Of a DNA stretch of 64,000 bases, positions 1-10,041 are shown one piece after another (position 1 is the first letter of the stretch; the number at the start of each line of letters is the position of its first letter). The notes under the pieces were generated by a model that worked only from the letters and a program-made list of their open reading frames with translations, was not told the DNA's origin and did no database searches. Source of the DNA: Irpex lacteus (Eukaryota > Basidiomycota > Agaricomycetes > Polyporales > Irpicaceae); contig MQVO02000003.1 in assembly GCA_001986395.2 (NCBI GenBank), positions 930,001 through 994,000 on the forward strand. The letters are read 5' to 3'. The position numbers and the translations under genes are program-made.

Positions 1-253
1 GGCAGCGAGAGGAAACACACTCGCCTGGGCCGTGCAAACGGTGGTCGCAGTCGTCGACTGCGTTGACGCCGGCGTCCTCCGTCCCCGCCAAATTTGCCGC
101 ACGTGAGCGACGCCTCTTTCCTCCTCCCACCACCACCGCCAGCGACGACGGCCAGCGCCGACGTCCACCGACACCCACGCATTGCCATAATTTAGTTATC
201 CCGCGCAATTACCCTACAAAAACACATCTTGTGTCCTAGTTCTCGGTTTCATC
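1..253. promoter_or_regulatory. 5' flank of the U1-70K gene
   Basis: No coding sequence is supported here. The stretch is rich in CT and CCACC runs, which is usual upstream of fungal housekeeping genes, and leads into the ATG at 254. I see no TATA box that I would defend. Confidence 0.4.
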
Positions 254-1660
254 ATGCCCGGCACTCACTTGCTGCCACCCAACCTTCTCAAACTCTTTGC
301 CCCTCGTCCCCCTCTGCCGTATCTTCGGCCTCTCGACCGTGACATTGATCGTGTACATAACAAGAATGTATCCGGAGTTGGTCAAATACTCGCAACCCTT
401 CGAGAAGAGAAGACCCAGGGTATGCTAACCTCCGGCGAAGGTGAAGGCATGGAAGAGGGCGAAGAGCCAAATTTCACACTCGCAGAGGAAACGAAGCGGC
501 AAATGCGTAGAGAAGAAAGGAAAAAGAAGAGGACGGAGGATTTCAAGCTTGCGAAAGAGACCTGTACGTATGCATCGTACTCTTGTTATGCAACTACGTA
601 GGAAGCACATACTCACGCCTGTTGACATAGACAAACCAGCGGATGACCCAGAAGCCGTTGGTGATCCCTACAAGACTCTTTTCATCTCTCGTCTGGTATG
701 TATATGTTATATGTCCCTGGAATAAACCTATACTCATCGTTGAACAGCACAAAGGCGCCACGGAGAATGATCTTCGTCGAGAATTCGAAGGTTTCGGGAG
801 TATTGAACGGGTGAGAATAGTTCGCGATAAGAAGGGGCGCAGCAGAGGATATGCGTTTATCGTTTTCGAGCGAGAACGCGACATGAAAGGTAAACACATT
901 GCTATTCATCACATGCATGATTAACGTCAGCGTAACCGTTGCGGTTTGTATCGTTTTTCCGTTTTCCTCTATAGCTGCTTACAAGGAGTCCGACCGGCTG
1001 CACATAATGGGCAAGCGAGTATTGGTCGATGTGGAACGTGGCCGCACGGTAAGGGGATGGAAGCCACGTCGTCTTGGCGGCGGACTGGGTGGAAGACCGA
1101 AACCAGAAGCTCCCGCGCCCGCTTTCATAGGTGGAGGTGGTGGAGGTGGAGGAGGAGGGTTCAGAGGTGGCCGTGGAGGTGGTGGCTTTAGAGGTGGCGA
1201 CAGGGGTGGCGGCTTCCGTGGTGGCCGTGGAGGATTTAGAGGCGGCGGTGGAGGTGGAGGCTTTGGAGGTGGTTTCGGAGGTAGGGATGATTTCGGCGGA
1301 GGAGGACGTGGTGGTTTCAGAGGAGGCTTCCGGTCAGTGCTTTTCCATGATGCTCAACCACCGCATATGTTAACGTTCTCTCCTAGCGGTGGCCGTGGTG
1401 GTGGCATTGGTTATCAAGGCGGTGGGTTCAATGACCATGGCTCCAATGGATTTGGCGGCCCACCGAACGGACAGGGCGGTCCTGGAGGATACGGTCCTCC
1501 AGGTGGGGGATATGGTGGGCCGGGTGGCCCTGGTGGTCCTGGAGGACCTGGTGGGCCGGGTGGTTATGGACCTCCGGGTGGTGGGTATGGAGGCGGCATC
1601 AAGCGTGAAGGAGGCCCTGGTGGGTATGATGATCGCGACTTCAAGCGTCCCCGGTATTAG
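254..1660 (+). CDS. snp1: U1 small nuclear ribonucleoprotein 70 kDa (U1-70K / Snp1)
   Basis: Core protein of the U1 snRNP, which binds U1 stem-loop I and helps define 5' splice sites in the nucleus. Exons 254-563, 631-695, 748-889, 975-1332 and 1387-1660 join in phase. The N-terminus has the U1-70K signature [18 protein letters not shown] and a basic, charged linker. One RRM follows, with RNP2 TLFISRL, RNP1 RGYAFIVF and the family-specific [20 protein letters not shown] just after it. The C-terminus is made of RGG/FRGG and GGPGGP repeats instead of the RS/RD region of animals. The last intron (54 nt) is a multiple of three without a stop, so retention would add 18 residues. It converges on cox12. 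Confidence 0.95.
1333..1386 (+). other. In-frame intron (exitron-like) in the U1-70K gene
   Basis: GTCAGT donor, a GTTAAC branch-point-like site and a CTCCTAG acceptor. The 54 nt keep the frame and contain no stop, so spliced and retained forms would both be translatable. Confidence 0.6.
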
Positions 1661-1992
1661 TTTTCCACTTGTCATCCGTGACGAGCTTTTCTAGGTCCTT
1701 CACAGGTTGTAACGCACTCGCATACCAGTGTGAGTTGTGTAAGTACCCGTGTTTGACATCTCCTGTCTTTCTCTCCATCGTATACCTAGCTGCAAAGGTT
1801 TGTATGTATCGTTCGAGTGCTCTGAGGCAAGTATGAAGTATCTTGTTCCTTACAACCACACTGTGATGATAGTTATGGAGTCGTTGTCATTACATATGAG
1901 GATGGGGATTAGGTGATAGGACATGGGCCATTCGTAGTAAAGCGTCTATGTTACCCTCCACCATAATTGTACGAGACCAGCTGTATCAACGC
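1661..1992. other. Convergent intergenic region, snp1/cox12
   Basis: 332 bp between two converging stop codons. It should hold both 3' UTRs. No gene or repeat is seen. Confidence 0.6.
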
Positions 1993-2536
1993 TCAGGGCT
2001 CCAGAGAAGCCGGGAAAGTGCCGTTCTCGCGCTGCTCGTCCCACCTCGAGATCTGGTGACGTTGGTCAGTGACTACAAGACATTATACAAAACATGAGGT
2101 GACACAAACCCATTCATCTGAAAACGCGTAAAGATTGTATGAGCACACGGTGGTAAGGAGGAGAACTTTTGGAGATACGCACTGGGGCAGAGGGAGTTGT
2201 AGGCACGCTTGAACTGCTTGCAGGGAGCGAAATCCTCGCCCTTGGCAGCGACACACTTGAAGTAGTCGGTGTAGTTCTGGAAGCTGTGGACATGCATGAG
2301 TTGGCTGTGTCACCTTGGCTGCTCGTCGCAGAAAAACGCACCAGTGACGGGTTTGGTTGGTGTTAGGGAAGCGAGCTGGAAGGCTAAGTGAGTGTCACTG
2401 CGAGGGGGAGAGGGGTCAAGAATGCGAACCGTCAAAGCCTGCAGTCTGGAGGATGTATTTGCTGTAACGGGTGTGAGCTCAATGTCTAAGGTAACGACGA
2501 GCACATCGCTTACCTGGAAAGGTCTGCGTCGGCCAT
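1993..2536 (-). CDS. cox12: Cytochrome c oxidase subunit VIb (Cox12)
   Basis: Small intermembrane-space subunit of respiratory complex IV, with the twin CX9C-type pattern of the CHCH family. Five coding exons on the minus strand: 2514-2536, 2342-2383, 2183-2283, a micro-exon 2110-2117 and 1993-2052, totalling 234 nt for 77 residues. The spliced protein has ARFPNTNQTRHCFQNYTDY, then KCVAAKGEDFAPC, then LCPNEWISRWDEQRENGTF, matching the family block by block. The 8-nt exon supplies the Asn-Glu-Trp needed for the conserved LCPxxWxxxWDEQR segment. Without it the frame fails or the spacing is wrong. It is transcribed divergently from prp18 across 163 bp. Confidence 0.93.
2110..2117 (-). other. 8-nt micro-exon of cox12
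   Basis: On the minus strand the sequence reads TTTTCAG, then ATGAATGG, then GTTTGTG. It completes an Asn codon started by the upstream exon, adds Glu and Trp, and ends in phase 0. The next exon, after the CACCAG acceptor, continues Ile-Ser-Arg-Trp-Asp-Glu. The product restores an invariant Cox12 block. Confidence 0.88.
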
Positions 2537-2699
2537 TGTTTATGAATCTGTGGTGGACGTCGAGGTTGATGTTGAGGACGAGGAAGACGGCGTTGAGGAT
2601 TGCGGGAATTGGCGGAAGACCAATATTTCCCGAGTCGCGAACCGGACCAGCTCAGCCCAGCCCGAACCGGCGTCTAGATGCTACTTGCCACCGTCAGTC
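2537..2699. promoter_or_regulatory. Divergent promoter, cox12/prp18
   Basis: 163 bp separate the two start codons, so both promoters must overlap. A GAACCGG word occurs twice, in GCGAACCGGACC and CCGAACCGGCG. No TATA box is evident. Confidence 0.55.
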
Positions 2700-4027
2700 A
2701 TGGATGCACTCAAAGCTGAGCTCGCTCTCAAACGAAAGACCCTCGACGTCCTCCCCACTCCAGATGCGAGGCCGACAAAGTACATGCGTCGGGGCGACAT
2801 TGAACGCCTCAAGGAGGAACAGGAGCGCAAGGCCAGGGAGGACGCCCTTGCAAAGGAGCGAGAAGAGAAAGACAAGGCAGAGGCAGCGCTGAACAAGGGC
2901 AAAGTGAGTCTCCTCTTCGTCGTCGCACACAGTGTCAAGGCTCATCTGCAATGGAGAATAGGGTATCTCCCGTTCAACAAGCGGAACTCCTCGTCCTGAC
3001 GGCCAAAGGGACACTGCCTCTCCAGACCCCTCGTCATCTACGACATTCAACATCTCCAATGAGGAAGCCGTGCGTCGACTGCGTGCCAAGGGACAGCCTA
3101 TCAGACTCTTTGGCGAGTCGGACAGGGACCGGCGGCTTCGTCTGCGTGCGCTCGAGCTCATCGAAGAGAAAGAGCACGAGAGACACGGAGGGCAGAACGA
3201 CTTCCGTAAGGCGCTCGAGGACGTTGAGACTCGTGCGCAGAAAGAAATCAACGAGAGTTCCAAGCAGAAGGAGGGCCGCGAAGGAAAGGACGCTGGCGGT
3301 GAAATCCTTGACCTCAATCTTGTCAAGACCGACCCCAATAAGTTGTATCCCATCATATACTACGCATTGAAGCGAACTCTCAAAGAGTGGGAACAATGGA
3401 TGGACGATAGACCAGGTAGGTCGTATTCTAGCATATGCATATTACCTCATCTCATTGATCTTGCAGAACACATCAAGAGAACGACACAAGGAAAGCTGGC
3501 TGCAGCTACTCAGCACCAGTCTGCAGAGTATCTCAAACCACTATTCAAACTGTTGCGCTCAAGGGCAAGTCAAGTTTTACACAGTCACAGGCACTCCCTC
3601 CTGATAATTCTCAGTAGAGTTTACCCCCTGACATGCTCGCTCGTGTCGCGGAAATTGTGCATTACATGCAGAAACGCCAGTACCAGAAAGCAAACGATTC
3701 CTACCTGCGGTTGTCCATTGGGAACGCGCCCTGGCCCATTGGCGTCACCATGGTTGGGTGCGTGTCCGGCTGCGTATGCGACAGCAATGAGTATTGACGC
3801 TGTCTACCACAGTATTCATGAGCGTTCTGCTCGAGAAAAGATTTCTGCCGACCAGGTTGCACACGTTTTGAACGACGAAGTTAGTCGGAAATACATCCAG
3901 TCGCTGAAGAGGTAAGTGAACATGGCTGAGCAGAGTAGCGTTCGATTTACTGATGTATTTTCGTAGGTTATTGACGTTTTCTCAAACCAAGTATCCGCCA
4001 TACGATGTTACGCAACTTATGGGATAG
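2700..4027 (+). CDS. prp18: Pre-mRNA-splicing factor 18 (Prp18)
   Basis: U5 snRNP-associated factor for the second splicing step, stabilising 3' splice-site positioning in the nucleus. Exons 2700-2903, 2962-3415, 3467-3564, 3618-3757, 3813-3911 and 3967-4027 join in phase. The N-terminal part is charged and coiled-coil-like. The PRP4-like SFM motif is visible as ISNEEAVRRLRAKGQPIRLF. The Prp18 domain follows, with QGKLAAATQHQSAEYLKPLF, the nearly invariant loop [20 protein letters not shown] and HVLNDEVSRKYIQSLKRL. The third intron uses a GC donor (AGG then GCAAGT). No GT alternative nearby keeps the frame. Confidence 0.95.
3565..3617 (+). other. GC-AG intron of prp18
   Basis: The donor reads CAAGG then GCAAGTC and the acceptor CAGTAG, 53 nt apart. 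Phase 0 joins KLLRSR to SLPPDM, the expected Prp18 spacing. Nearby GT donors give frameshifts or a stop. Confidence 0.85.
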
Positions 4028-4484
4028 TGTGTATGATTGTGCGTTCAGAGAGTTTGCCATCGCTAGTGATGTGACATCTTTTTCCGGACATACCGTGCTT
4101 CTCTGGAACCCTTGAATGTTCGGGTGTGTCCGCGGACATATGACTACGGCAAGTAATCGATGTTTCTTACATTGACATCGTGTTAGATCTTCGACGGCAA
4201 AGGCGGCCCATGCATTGCAAGACTAGCAATATGCTCGCCATCACAGGCAGAACGTGGGTGAGTATGTCGGGTGCCCAGTGCACGCTGCAACCAACTATAG
4301 CAATGTACTTGCCGCCCTGGAACATTGACGCAACGCGCCCTGCCTGCTGGCACATCCTGCGTCTACAGCATGTTGACTGGCGCTGGGCTTCCTGCTCGTC
4401 CAAGAGGTTGTCTCGACTCTCCCCAGCTGGACGCATCTGCCCCAGCCGGGATGCCTCCGCTGTCGTTTGTCTCATACCCTCGTC
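4028..4484. other. Intergenic, prp18 to BTB gene
   Basis: 457 bp holding the prp18 3' UTR and the promoter or 5' UTR of the BTB gene. Open frames here have no family similarity I can see. Confidence 0.5.
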
Positions 4485-5689
4485 ATGACTGACGTTGCCC
4501 CCCTCTCTCACAGCAACAATCTCGTCTACCCACACCGACTCTATCAGCGTCTCTTCCAAAATAATGCCAGCACGAGTAGTGCGAGGAACGATCACATCAG
4601 GCAAGGCATCGTTCTACCAGTAAGTCCGAGTTTGCACGTGCCCACGTTGGTTATCTCACTCTCGACGAGAAGATTGAATACAGTTCTCAGGATACGCCTT
4701 GCGCACATTCAGAGGGTGGCTTGACGGTCGATGTGTCCGATGCATTCGATCTCACCTTCAAGGCAAACGGCATTCTCCCAAACATCATCATTCTCTCCAG
4801 CGATAACGTCTTCTTCCTCGTCCACTATCATAAACTGGTCACCGTGTCACATAATAATTTCGGCTGGTTGATTCCTCCAACCTACGGAGAGATCTGCAAC
4901 AATCTGGACTATAAGGCCCTAGAACTCTGCCTCGCGGAGACTACCGAAGTTCTGAACGTCCTTCTTTGCACCATATATGGTATCCCCTGTGATACATACC
5001 ATCCTAGCTTCCAGTGTCTTCTCGCATCGATTGAGGCCCTCAAAAAATACGGTCTCTGCTTGCAACGCCACCTTATCCAAGGAAAGCCGCTGTACAACAC
5101 TTTCCTTAACCATATACCGATTTACCCTCTTGAGATCTACGCCATCGCTGGTGAAAACGGACTGGAAGACCTTGCCGTCGCCTCGTCCTCCTACACCCTC
5201 TCTCATTCAGTGCATGCAATACCTGACTATTTGGTCATACGTATTGGAGACCGCTACATGCAAAGACTTCGCAATTTACATGCAATGCGGATGGGAGCTC
5301 TCAAGAACATGTTCGAGGTCAAGCTGTACCCTCATGTTGGAAGACCATACTGCTCCGTGCAGAATCGTTCGATAGCAGAAAGTGCGTTCCGACTCAAGGG
5401 AACAGAAATCTGTCGCAACGGCCACCCCGGTGAGTCAATTCAGCCTGTGAGACTTGAAACTTGGACACTTACACATAAGCTGTTGGTATGTTTTCCAGGG
5501 ATTTCAGGTACACATATTGAGACAGCAATGTGTTATTGGGTCGACTCTGTACCCTGTCCCGACTGTCGAGCCACCATGCATACACGAGTAGGTGAAATAA
5601 TCAGAGAGTGGGTACTTCTCAAGGTCAGTGTATCTCACTGCTCGCATTGCTCTCAAGCACTGACATGTGTGGATCAGCGTACCATATAA
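4485..5689 (+). CDS. BTB/POZ-domain protein of basidiomycete type
   Basis: Exons 4485-4619, 4691-5429, 5499-5623 and 5678-5689 join in phase and give about 336 residues. Residues from about 52 on show the pattern of the large agaricomycete BTB family: FDLTFKANG, then IIILSSDNVFFLVHYHKL, a short variable stretch, TTEVLNVLLCTIYG, EALKKYGL, and a C-terminal helical part with LEIYAIAGENGLEDLAVAS and IPDYLVIRIGDRYMQRL. A later CPDC pair lies in the C-terminal tail. These proteins may act as adaptors, for example with cullin-3, but no target can be inferred. The start ATG is the first one that splices in phase; an upstream start is possible. Confidence 0.8.
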
Positions 5690-5876
5690 CTCACCGTTCC
5701 GGTATAATAGACACATATCAAGTCTATGAACTCTGCAGGGATACAATGGATTCTGTCACATTATTATTTCCGGCTTCTTTAGATGTATTCATCGGCCCTT
5801 CATTCAATGACTGCATTCCTCCTCTGCGGATACGATAACGTACAATCTATCATGTTGATTACCGGTTCTCATTACA

Positions 5877-6804
5877 TTATCGAATACTCTCATACATCCT
5901 AAACTTAGGATTTGTAAATGGGAATGGGTCTGATTCGCTCGTGGGCTCCCTGATTGCATATACTGTGAGTAAGAGTAATTACCAGATCAAATGCACTCAC
6001 TCAAGAGGGCCGAGGACTCTCATTCCTCGTACATGGGTATCCTTCCCGTTGAGGTGGTTCGCCACAATGATGACTTGGATAACATACGCATAGACCGGTT
6101 TGCTAAGACCCTGTATTATCAGCATGCATCAGGGAAACAGCCATTATCACCTACGCTCCATCGCCTTCGTCGTTCGGTTCTGCTGAGATATCGAATGTGA
6201 ACCATCCGTCAGGTTTGTCGAGGCTGAGTACGCGACAATCTTGCAGATCTGTCGCCCCCGTACCGGCCCTGACGGCAATCGTTGCCGGCGTATATGAGTC
6301 GTCGAGAGGAAAGCAAAGATATATGCTCAATTTCTACGCCACGCAGTCAGTATGTGCATGAAGGGTGTGAGTACCAGGCACACACCTGTATTGCGACCTT
6401 ACGGGGGAACTCGATAGTGACAAAGTGTGGCTGGGGACCGTCAGAACTGATTTATAGGTTAATGGTGTATAGAAAGGTGAGAAACTGCTACGAAAAGAAA
6501 CATACTGCCAAAATGTCTCCGGGTCTCCATCACGTAGGCATTCGGGACCAAAGCCGAACTTGAAGGACGATACGGACCATTTCGCTAAATGTCCGATGTC
6601 TGGCCACGGCACGAGAGGCGGCTTGCGCGCTGAAAGAGGGCATGGAATGTAACAGTGAGGTGTGTGAGCACAGAAGGATATGGCGAGTCAAACATGGTGT
6701 GAATTACTCTGGTACATGATTGCCATATTGTCACCCGGGGGACCAGCTATCTCCTCAGGAATGGGGACAGATGGTCGAACCCCGGCAACACTTATACTGG
6801 CCAT
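5877..6804 (-). CDS. apc10: Anaphase-promoting complex subunit 10 (Apc10/Doc1)
   Basis: Substrate-recognition subunit of the APC/C ubiquitin ligase, which forms part of the D-box receptor. No single long frame exists; the gene is split into short exons. Reliable minus-strand exons: from the acceptor near 6636 down to 6506, then 6386-6446, 6155-6333, 6001-6102 and 5877-5949. They spell a DOC domain: DIGHLAKWSVSSFKFGFG, CLRDGDPETFWHSDGPQPHF, FPLDDSYTPATIAVRAGTG, KPDGWFTFDIS and VANHLNGKDTHVRGMRVLG. The protein ends in Ile-Arg, the IR tail that docks on Cdc27-type TPR subunits. The first exon (ATG at 6804, MASISVAGVRPSVPIPEE) is tentative, because its GTGACA donor is weak. Confidence 0.88.
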
Positions 6805-7103
6805 GATAGCTGTAGTCTTCAGCGGAATATGTCAGCATACGTTAGAAAGATGTTTTGTTGATACTCAACGTAGATCTTCAAACGAGAGAGTCACTGAGAT
6901 CGTGGTCTGGGATGAAGTACTACTACTCTAGCCTAGCGCGTGGCCGCGATCAAAAGAAGTTGTGTGCGTTAGTGGGGCCACAAATCTCGTCCCTGACCTC
7001 CATTATCTCTCTCTTCTCGCTCAACGTAATTGGTTAGGGCTCGTATACACTGATATTTGAACAACGCTCAAATAAACACGTTCTGTGTTCAGCTGCCGCA
7101 TCA
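6805..7103. promoter_or_regulatory. Divergent promoter, apc10/uba4
   Basis: 299 bp between divergent start codons. No coding exon or repeat is seen. The right end is AT-richer just before the uba4 ATG. Confidence 0.5.
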
Positions 7104-8603
7104 ATGGATCCCGCGCCCAAATTGTCTTTAGACGAATATCGCAGATATGGACGACAAATGATTTTAGACAATTTCGGACTACCAGGTATGAGGCCACAAA
7201 TCATACATTCTCGCTAATATTCACCGCTTTTAGCTCAGCTTAAGCTACGTCAGTCATCTGTGATTGTCGTCGGTGCCGGCGGTCTTGGCTGTCCCGCTCT
7301 ACAATATCTTGTTGCGGCGGGTGTCGGTAAAGTCTTTCTCGTAAATTGTCATGCGGAATCGTGACTGACTGGACTTTCAGGTACTGTTGGGATTGTGGAT
7401 CATGATGTAGTGGAAATATCCAATCTTCAGCGCCAGGTTCTGCACTCCGAGAAGAAAATCGGTATGAACAAAGCACTTTCAGCTGCAGAAGCCCTGTCGA
7501 GGTAAAGAAGCTTCTCAAGAATAATTGATCGCCAGTTGATACAAATATCTATAGTATCAACTCTCACGTAAATCTGATCACCCACACCTTCGCTCTAGCT
7601 CCAGAGAACGCAGTGGTTTGCTTAGAGCCATTTGACATTGTGGTGGATTGCACAGATAATCCTGCCACACGATACCTCCTCTCTGATACCTGTGTGGCCC
7701 TCAAAAAGCCACTTGTCAGTGGGGCGGCACAGAAACTTGAAGGACAACTATGCACCTACAATTATGGGAAAGACGGGCCGTGTTACAGATGTCTATTTCC
7801 CAAACCTCCTCGTCCCGAATTTGCTGGGAGCTGTGCTGAACTGGGAATTCTCGGTGCTGTCACTGGTGTTATTGGCAACCTGCAGGCTCTAGAGGCTATC
7901 AAGATCATCGTTGGGCTTCATGGTGAGTTCTTCCCCCGTCGTGCACGATTTTGGACCTTCAAATATTAAATCACCGTCAGAGGCCAAGCCATCACTTTTA
8001 CTATATTCTGCTTTGTCTCCCACTCCCTTCAGAAGTATTAAGCTTCGTACACGTCGGCCGACCTGCCCTGCATGTGGAGATGAAGGCCAAAAGATTGGAG
8101 AAATTGCTTCCACAGATTATGTCGCATTCTGTGGAGGAACGCGACCAGACTGGGAGACCCTGGGTCTGCACGATGGTGACCACAGGATCAAAGCCAAAGT
8201 AAGCGATGAAAACTATATGTCAAAGAGACTCGTTCATGGTGTTTTCAGGATCTGGCAGCCGTGCTTCAGTCTCATCCTGAGACCCGGATTATCGATGTTC
8301 GTCCACCCGTCGAGTTTGGCATCTGCCATCTGCCTGGCTCAATCAGTACGCAATGTTATCTTAGTGCTGCTTATTTGTACTGACGCAACTGAAGATGTCC
8401 CACTTGCAGAGCTCGTAGCAAACCCTCAGGCTCACGTCGATCGCGATACAAAAGAAGTCTATTTCACCTGCCGCTTGGGGAATGATTCTCAGCTGGCAGT
8501 CGATGCAGTCCGCAGCCTTGACGATGGTTCCATAGCCAAAGATTTGATCGGGGGCCTCAGAGCGTGGACAAAAGACGTTGATCCAAATTTTCCTATTTAC
8601 TAG
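7104..8603 (+). CDS. uba4: Adenylyltransferase and sulfurtransferase Uba4/MOCS3
   Basis: E1-like enzyme that adenylates and thiocarboxylates the ubiquitin-like sulfur carrier Urm1 for tRNA wobble 2-thiolation. It can also serve molybdopterin synthase. Exons 7104-7185, 7234-7326, 7381-7501, 7555-7922, 7981-8198, 8249-8345 and 8395-8603 join in phase. The ThiF/MoeB domain shows [37 protein letters not shown], a zinc site made of CYRC and CPAC, and the conserved Cys in [15 protein letters not shown]. The C-terminal rhodanese domain has [19 protein letters not shown] and the active-site loop CRLGNDS, so the persulfide-carrying Cys is present. It converges on arpc2 with 105 bp between the stops. 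Confidence 0.95.
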
Positions 8604-8708
8604 ACTATCATAGAGTGCAGATCGTTGCCCGCCGGGCTATATACAGAGTCGTTGTAAGCGGTCCAGTCCATTGCTATTGTTACAGACGTCCTTCTCTTCC
8701 ATATCCAC

Positions 8709-9897
8709 TTAACGGAGGGAGCGACCGCTGAGAGGCAGATTAATCAGTAAATCTTCCCAGAAAAACATGTTTGTACGTGACATACCTGACCGTCTTCCGT
8801 TCGCCTGTTGCCACCTCTGTCTTTGCCCTGTTCAATACCTTCTGGAACTCGCTGACGCGATGTCTCATGCGCGAGTGCATGTAAGCCTTCGAGCACTTGA
8901 TGTGATAATGAAGATAATCGCGGAAATTCTGGATGTGGCTGATGGTCGACTCCGCAATTGCGGGCTTCTCGAAGTGACGGGGGAATAAGATGAACGTGAC
9001 GAAACCGACGTCTTCGGTCTGGCTAAGGTTCGGAATGTGACGGAGTTCCAAAGGTGCGGTGCCCGTAGTGTACAAGACCTGTGGGGCGCTCTGGATGGTA
9101 GGCAGTCGCCTGGCATCAACAAATTCCTAGGTGTCAAATATGAGCACGCGTATATTGTTATATGGGACTGAAGTCACGCTTACCTGGAGGAACACCTTGC
9201 CAAATATTCTATCTGTTTCTTCTCTGAACATGGTGGAGAAGATAACAGTGACACGATCAAAAGAAGCCTGTACATAAATAGTCTCATCGTCACGGTAATG
9301 CAAGGCCAGAAGCTCCCCTTGACCGCTCCCTGCTGCGGCTAGTTGCTTCTGAGTCGTGAAGGCAGTCTCAAAGGGTGCTGCAAGAGCGTTGCGCTTAAGA
9401 AGCGATATGGACTTGACGAGTGCCTCCCGCGCCTCTGAACGACATGAGTGACACTCTCAGCAAGCGTTGGCCCAGCTTACCTGGTTCAGCAGGAAATTGC
9501 TCTAGATCCAACTCGAGGCTAACGTTGTACTCAGGCTCTGGCTGCGCCTTCACCATGGAGCCGTATTCGCGTTGCAGGATGTTGTGTACGCCATACTGAG
9601 CGAGCTCGTCCCAGCAGCGGATGCTCATCGAGAGCACCAGCTGTGTTTTACGCTCTGGGGTTGACAGATGGAATCGGACATCATCGAAGTCGACGAACTG
9701 CACGTCCAGAGATGACGGCCTTGAGGAGATGATGAATGTCAAGTGTGAAGGCTCGCAGTAAGAACTCACTTGATCAGCTTCTCTGCAAGCGTGGTCTGAA
9801 TAATGTAGTTGTTTGACTAGCAGGCATCGTGAGCGTCGTGGACGGCGGCGATGAGGACGACAACGCGGACGAGACTGCGTACCTCGAGCAGTATCAT
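8709..9897 (-). CDS. arc35: Arp2/3 complex 34 kDa subunit (ARPC2/Arc35)
   Basis: Structural core subunit of the Arp2/3 complex, which nucleates branched actin at the cell cortex. Exons on the minus strand: 9883-9897, 9770-9816, 9481-9719, 9184-9434, 8786-9126 and 8709-8727. The first exon encodes only MILLE, the typical ARPC2 start. Family blocks are all present: NNYIIQTTLAEKL, VQFVDFDDVRFHLSTPE, YNVSLELDLEQFP, LLALHYRDDETIYVQ, RVTVIFSTMFRE, GFVTFILFPRHF, NFRDYLHYHIKCSKAYMHSR and a C-terminal KTVSGRSLR. It is divergent from the eIF4B gene across 144 bp. Confidence 0.95.
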
Positions 9898-10041
9898 GGC
9901 GGAAGGCGTGAGAGTTGGTCAGGCGCCTGTATTCGGCTGCAAGAATTTGTGCGGCAGTCACCTCTCACTTATCGACGCCCTCCTCGCCGCCGACAACCCA
10001 AACAACACAAGCAGACTTGCCCAGACAAGACAGCTACCAAA
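9898..10041. promoter_or_regulatory. Divergent promoter, arpc2/eIF4B
   Basis: Only 144 bp lie between the two start codons, so the promoters and 5' leaders must be compact or overlap. CCTCCTCGCCGCCG and CAACAC runs face the plus-strand gene. No TATA box is evident. Confidence 0.55.

Noticed and set aside
1131..1373. Long Glu/Val-rich frames overlapping the Gly-rich tail of U1-70K.
   Set aside because: They are shifted readings of the GGT/GGA repeats, and the RRM-containing frame splices cleanly.
5991..6200. Plus-strand 69-codon frame.
   Set aside because: Antisense to two Apc10 exons that match the DOC domain.
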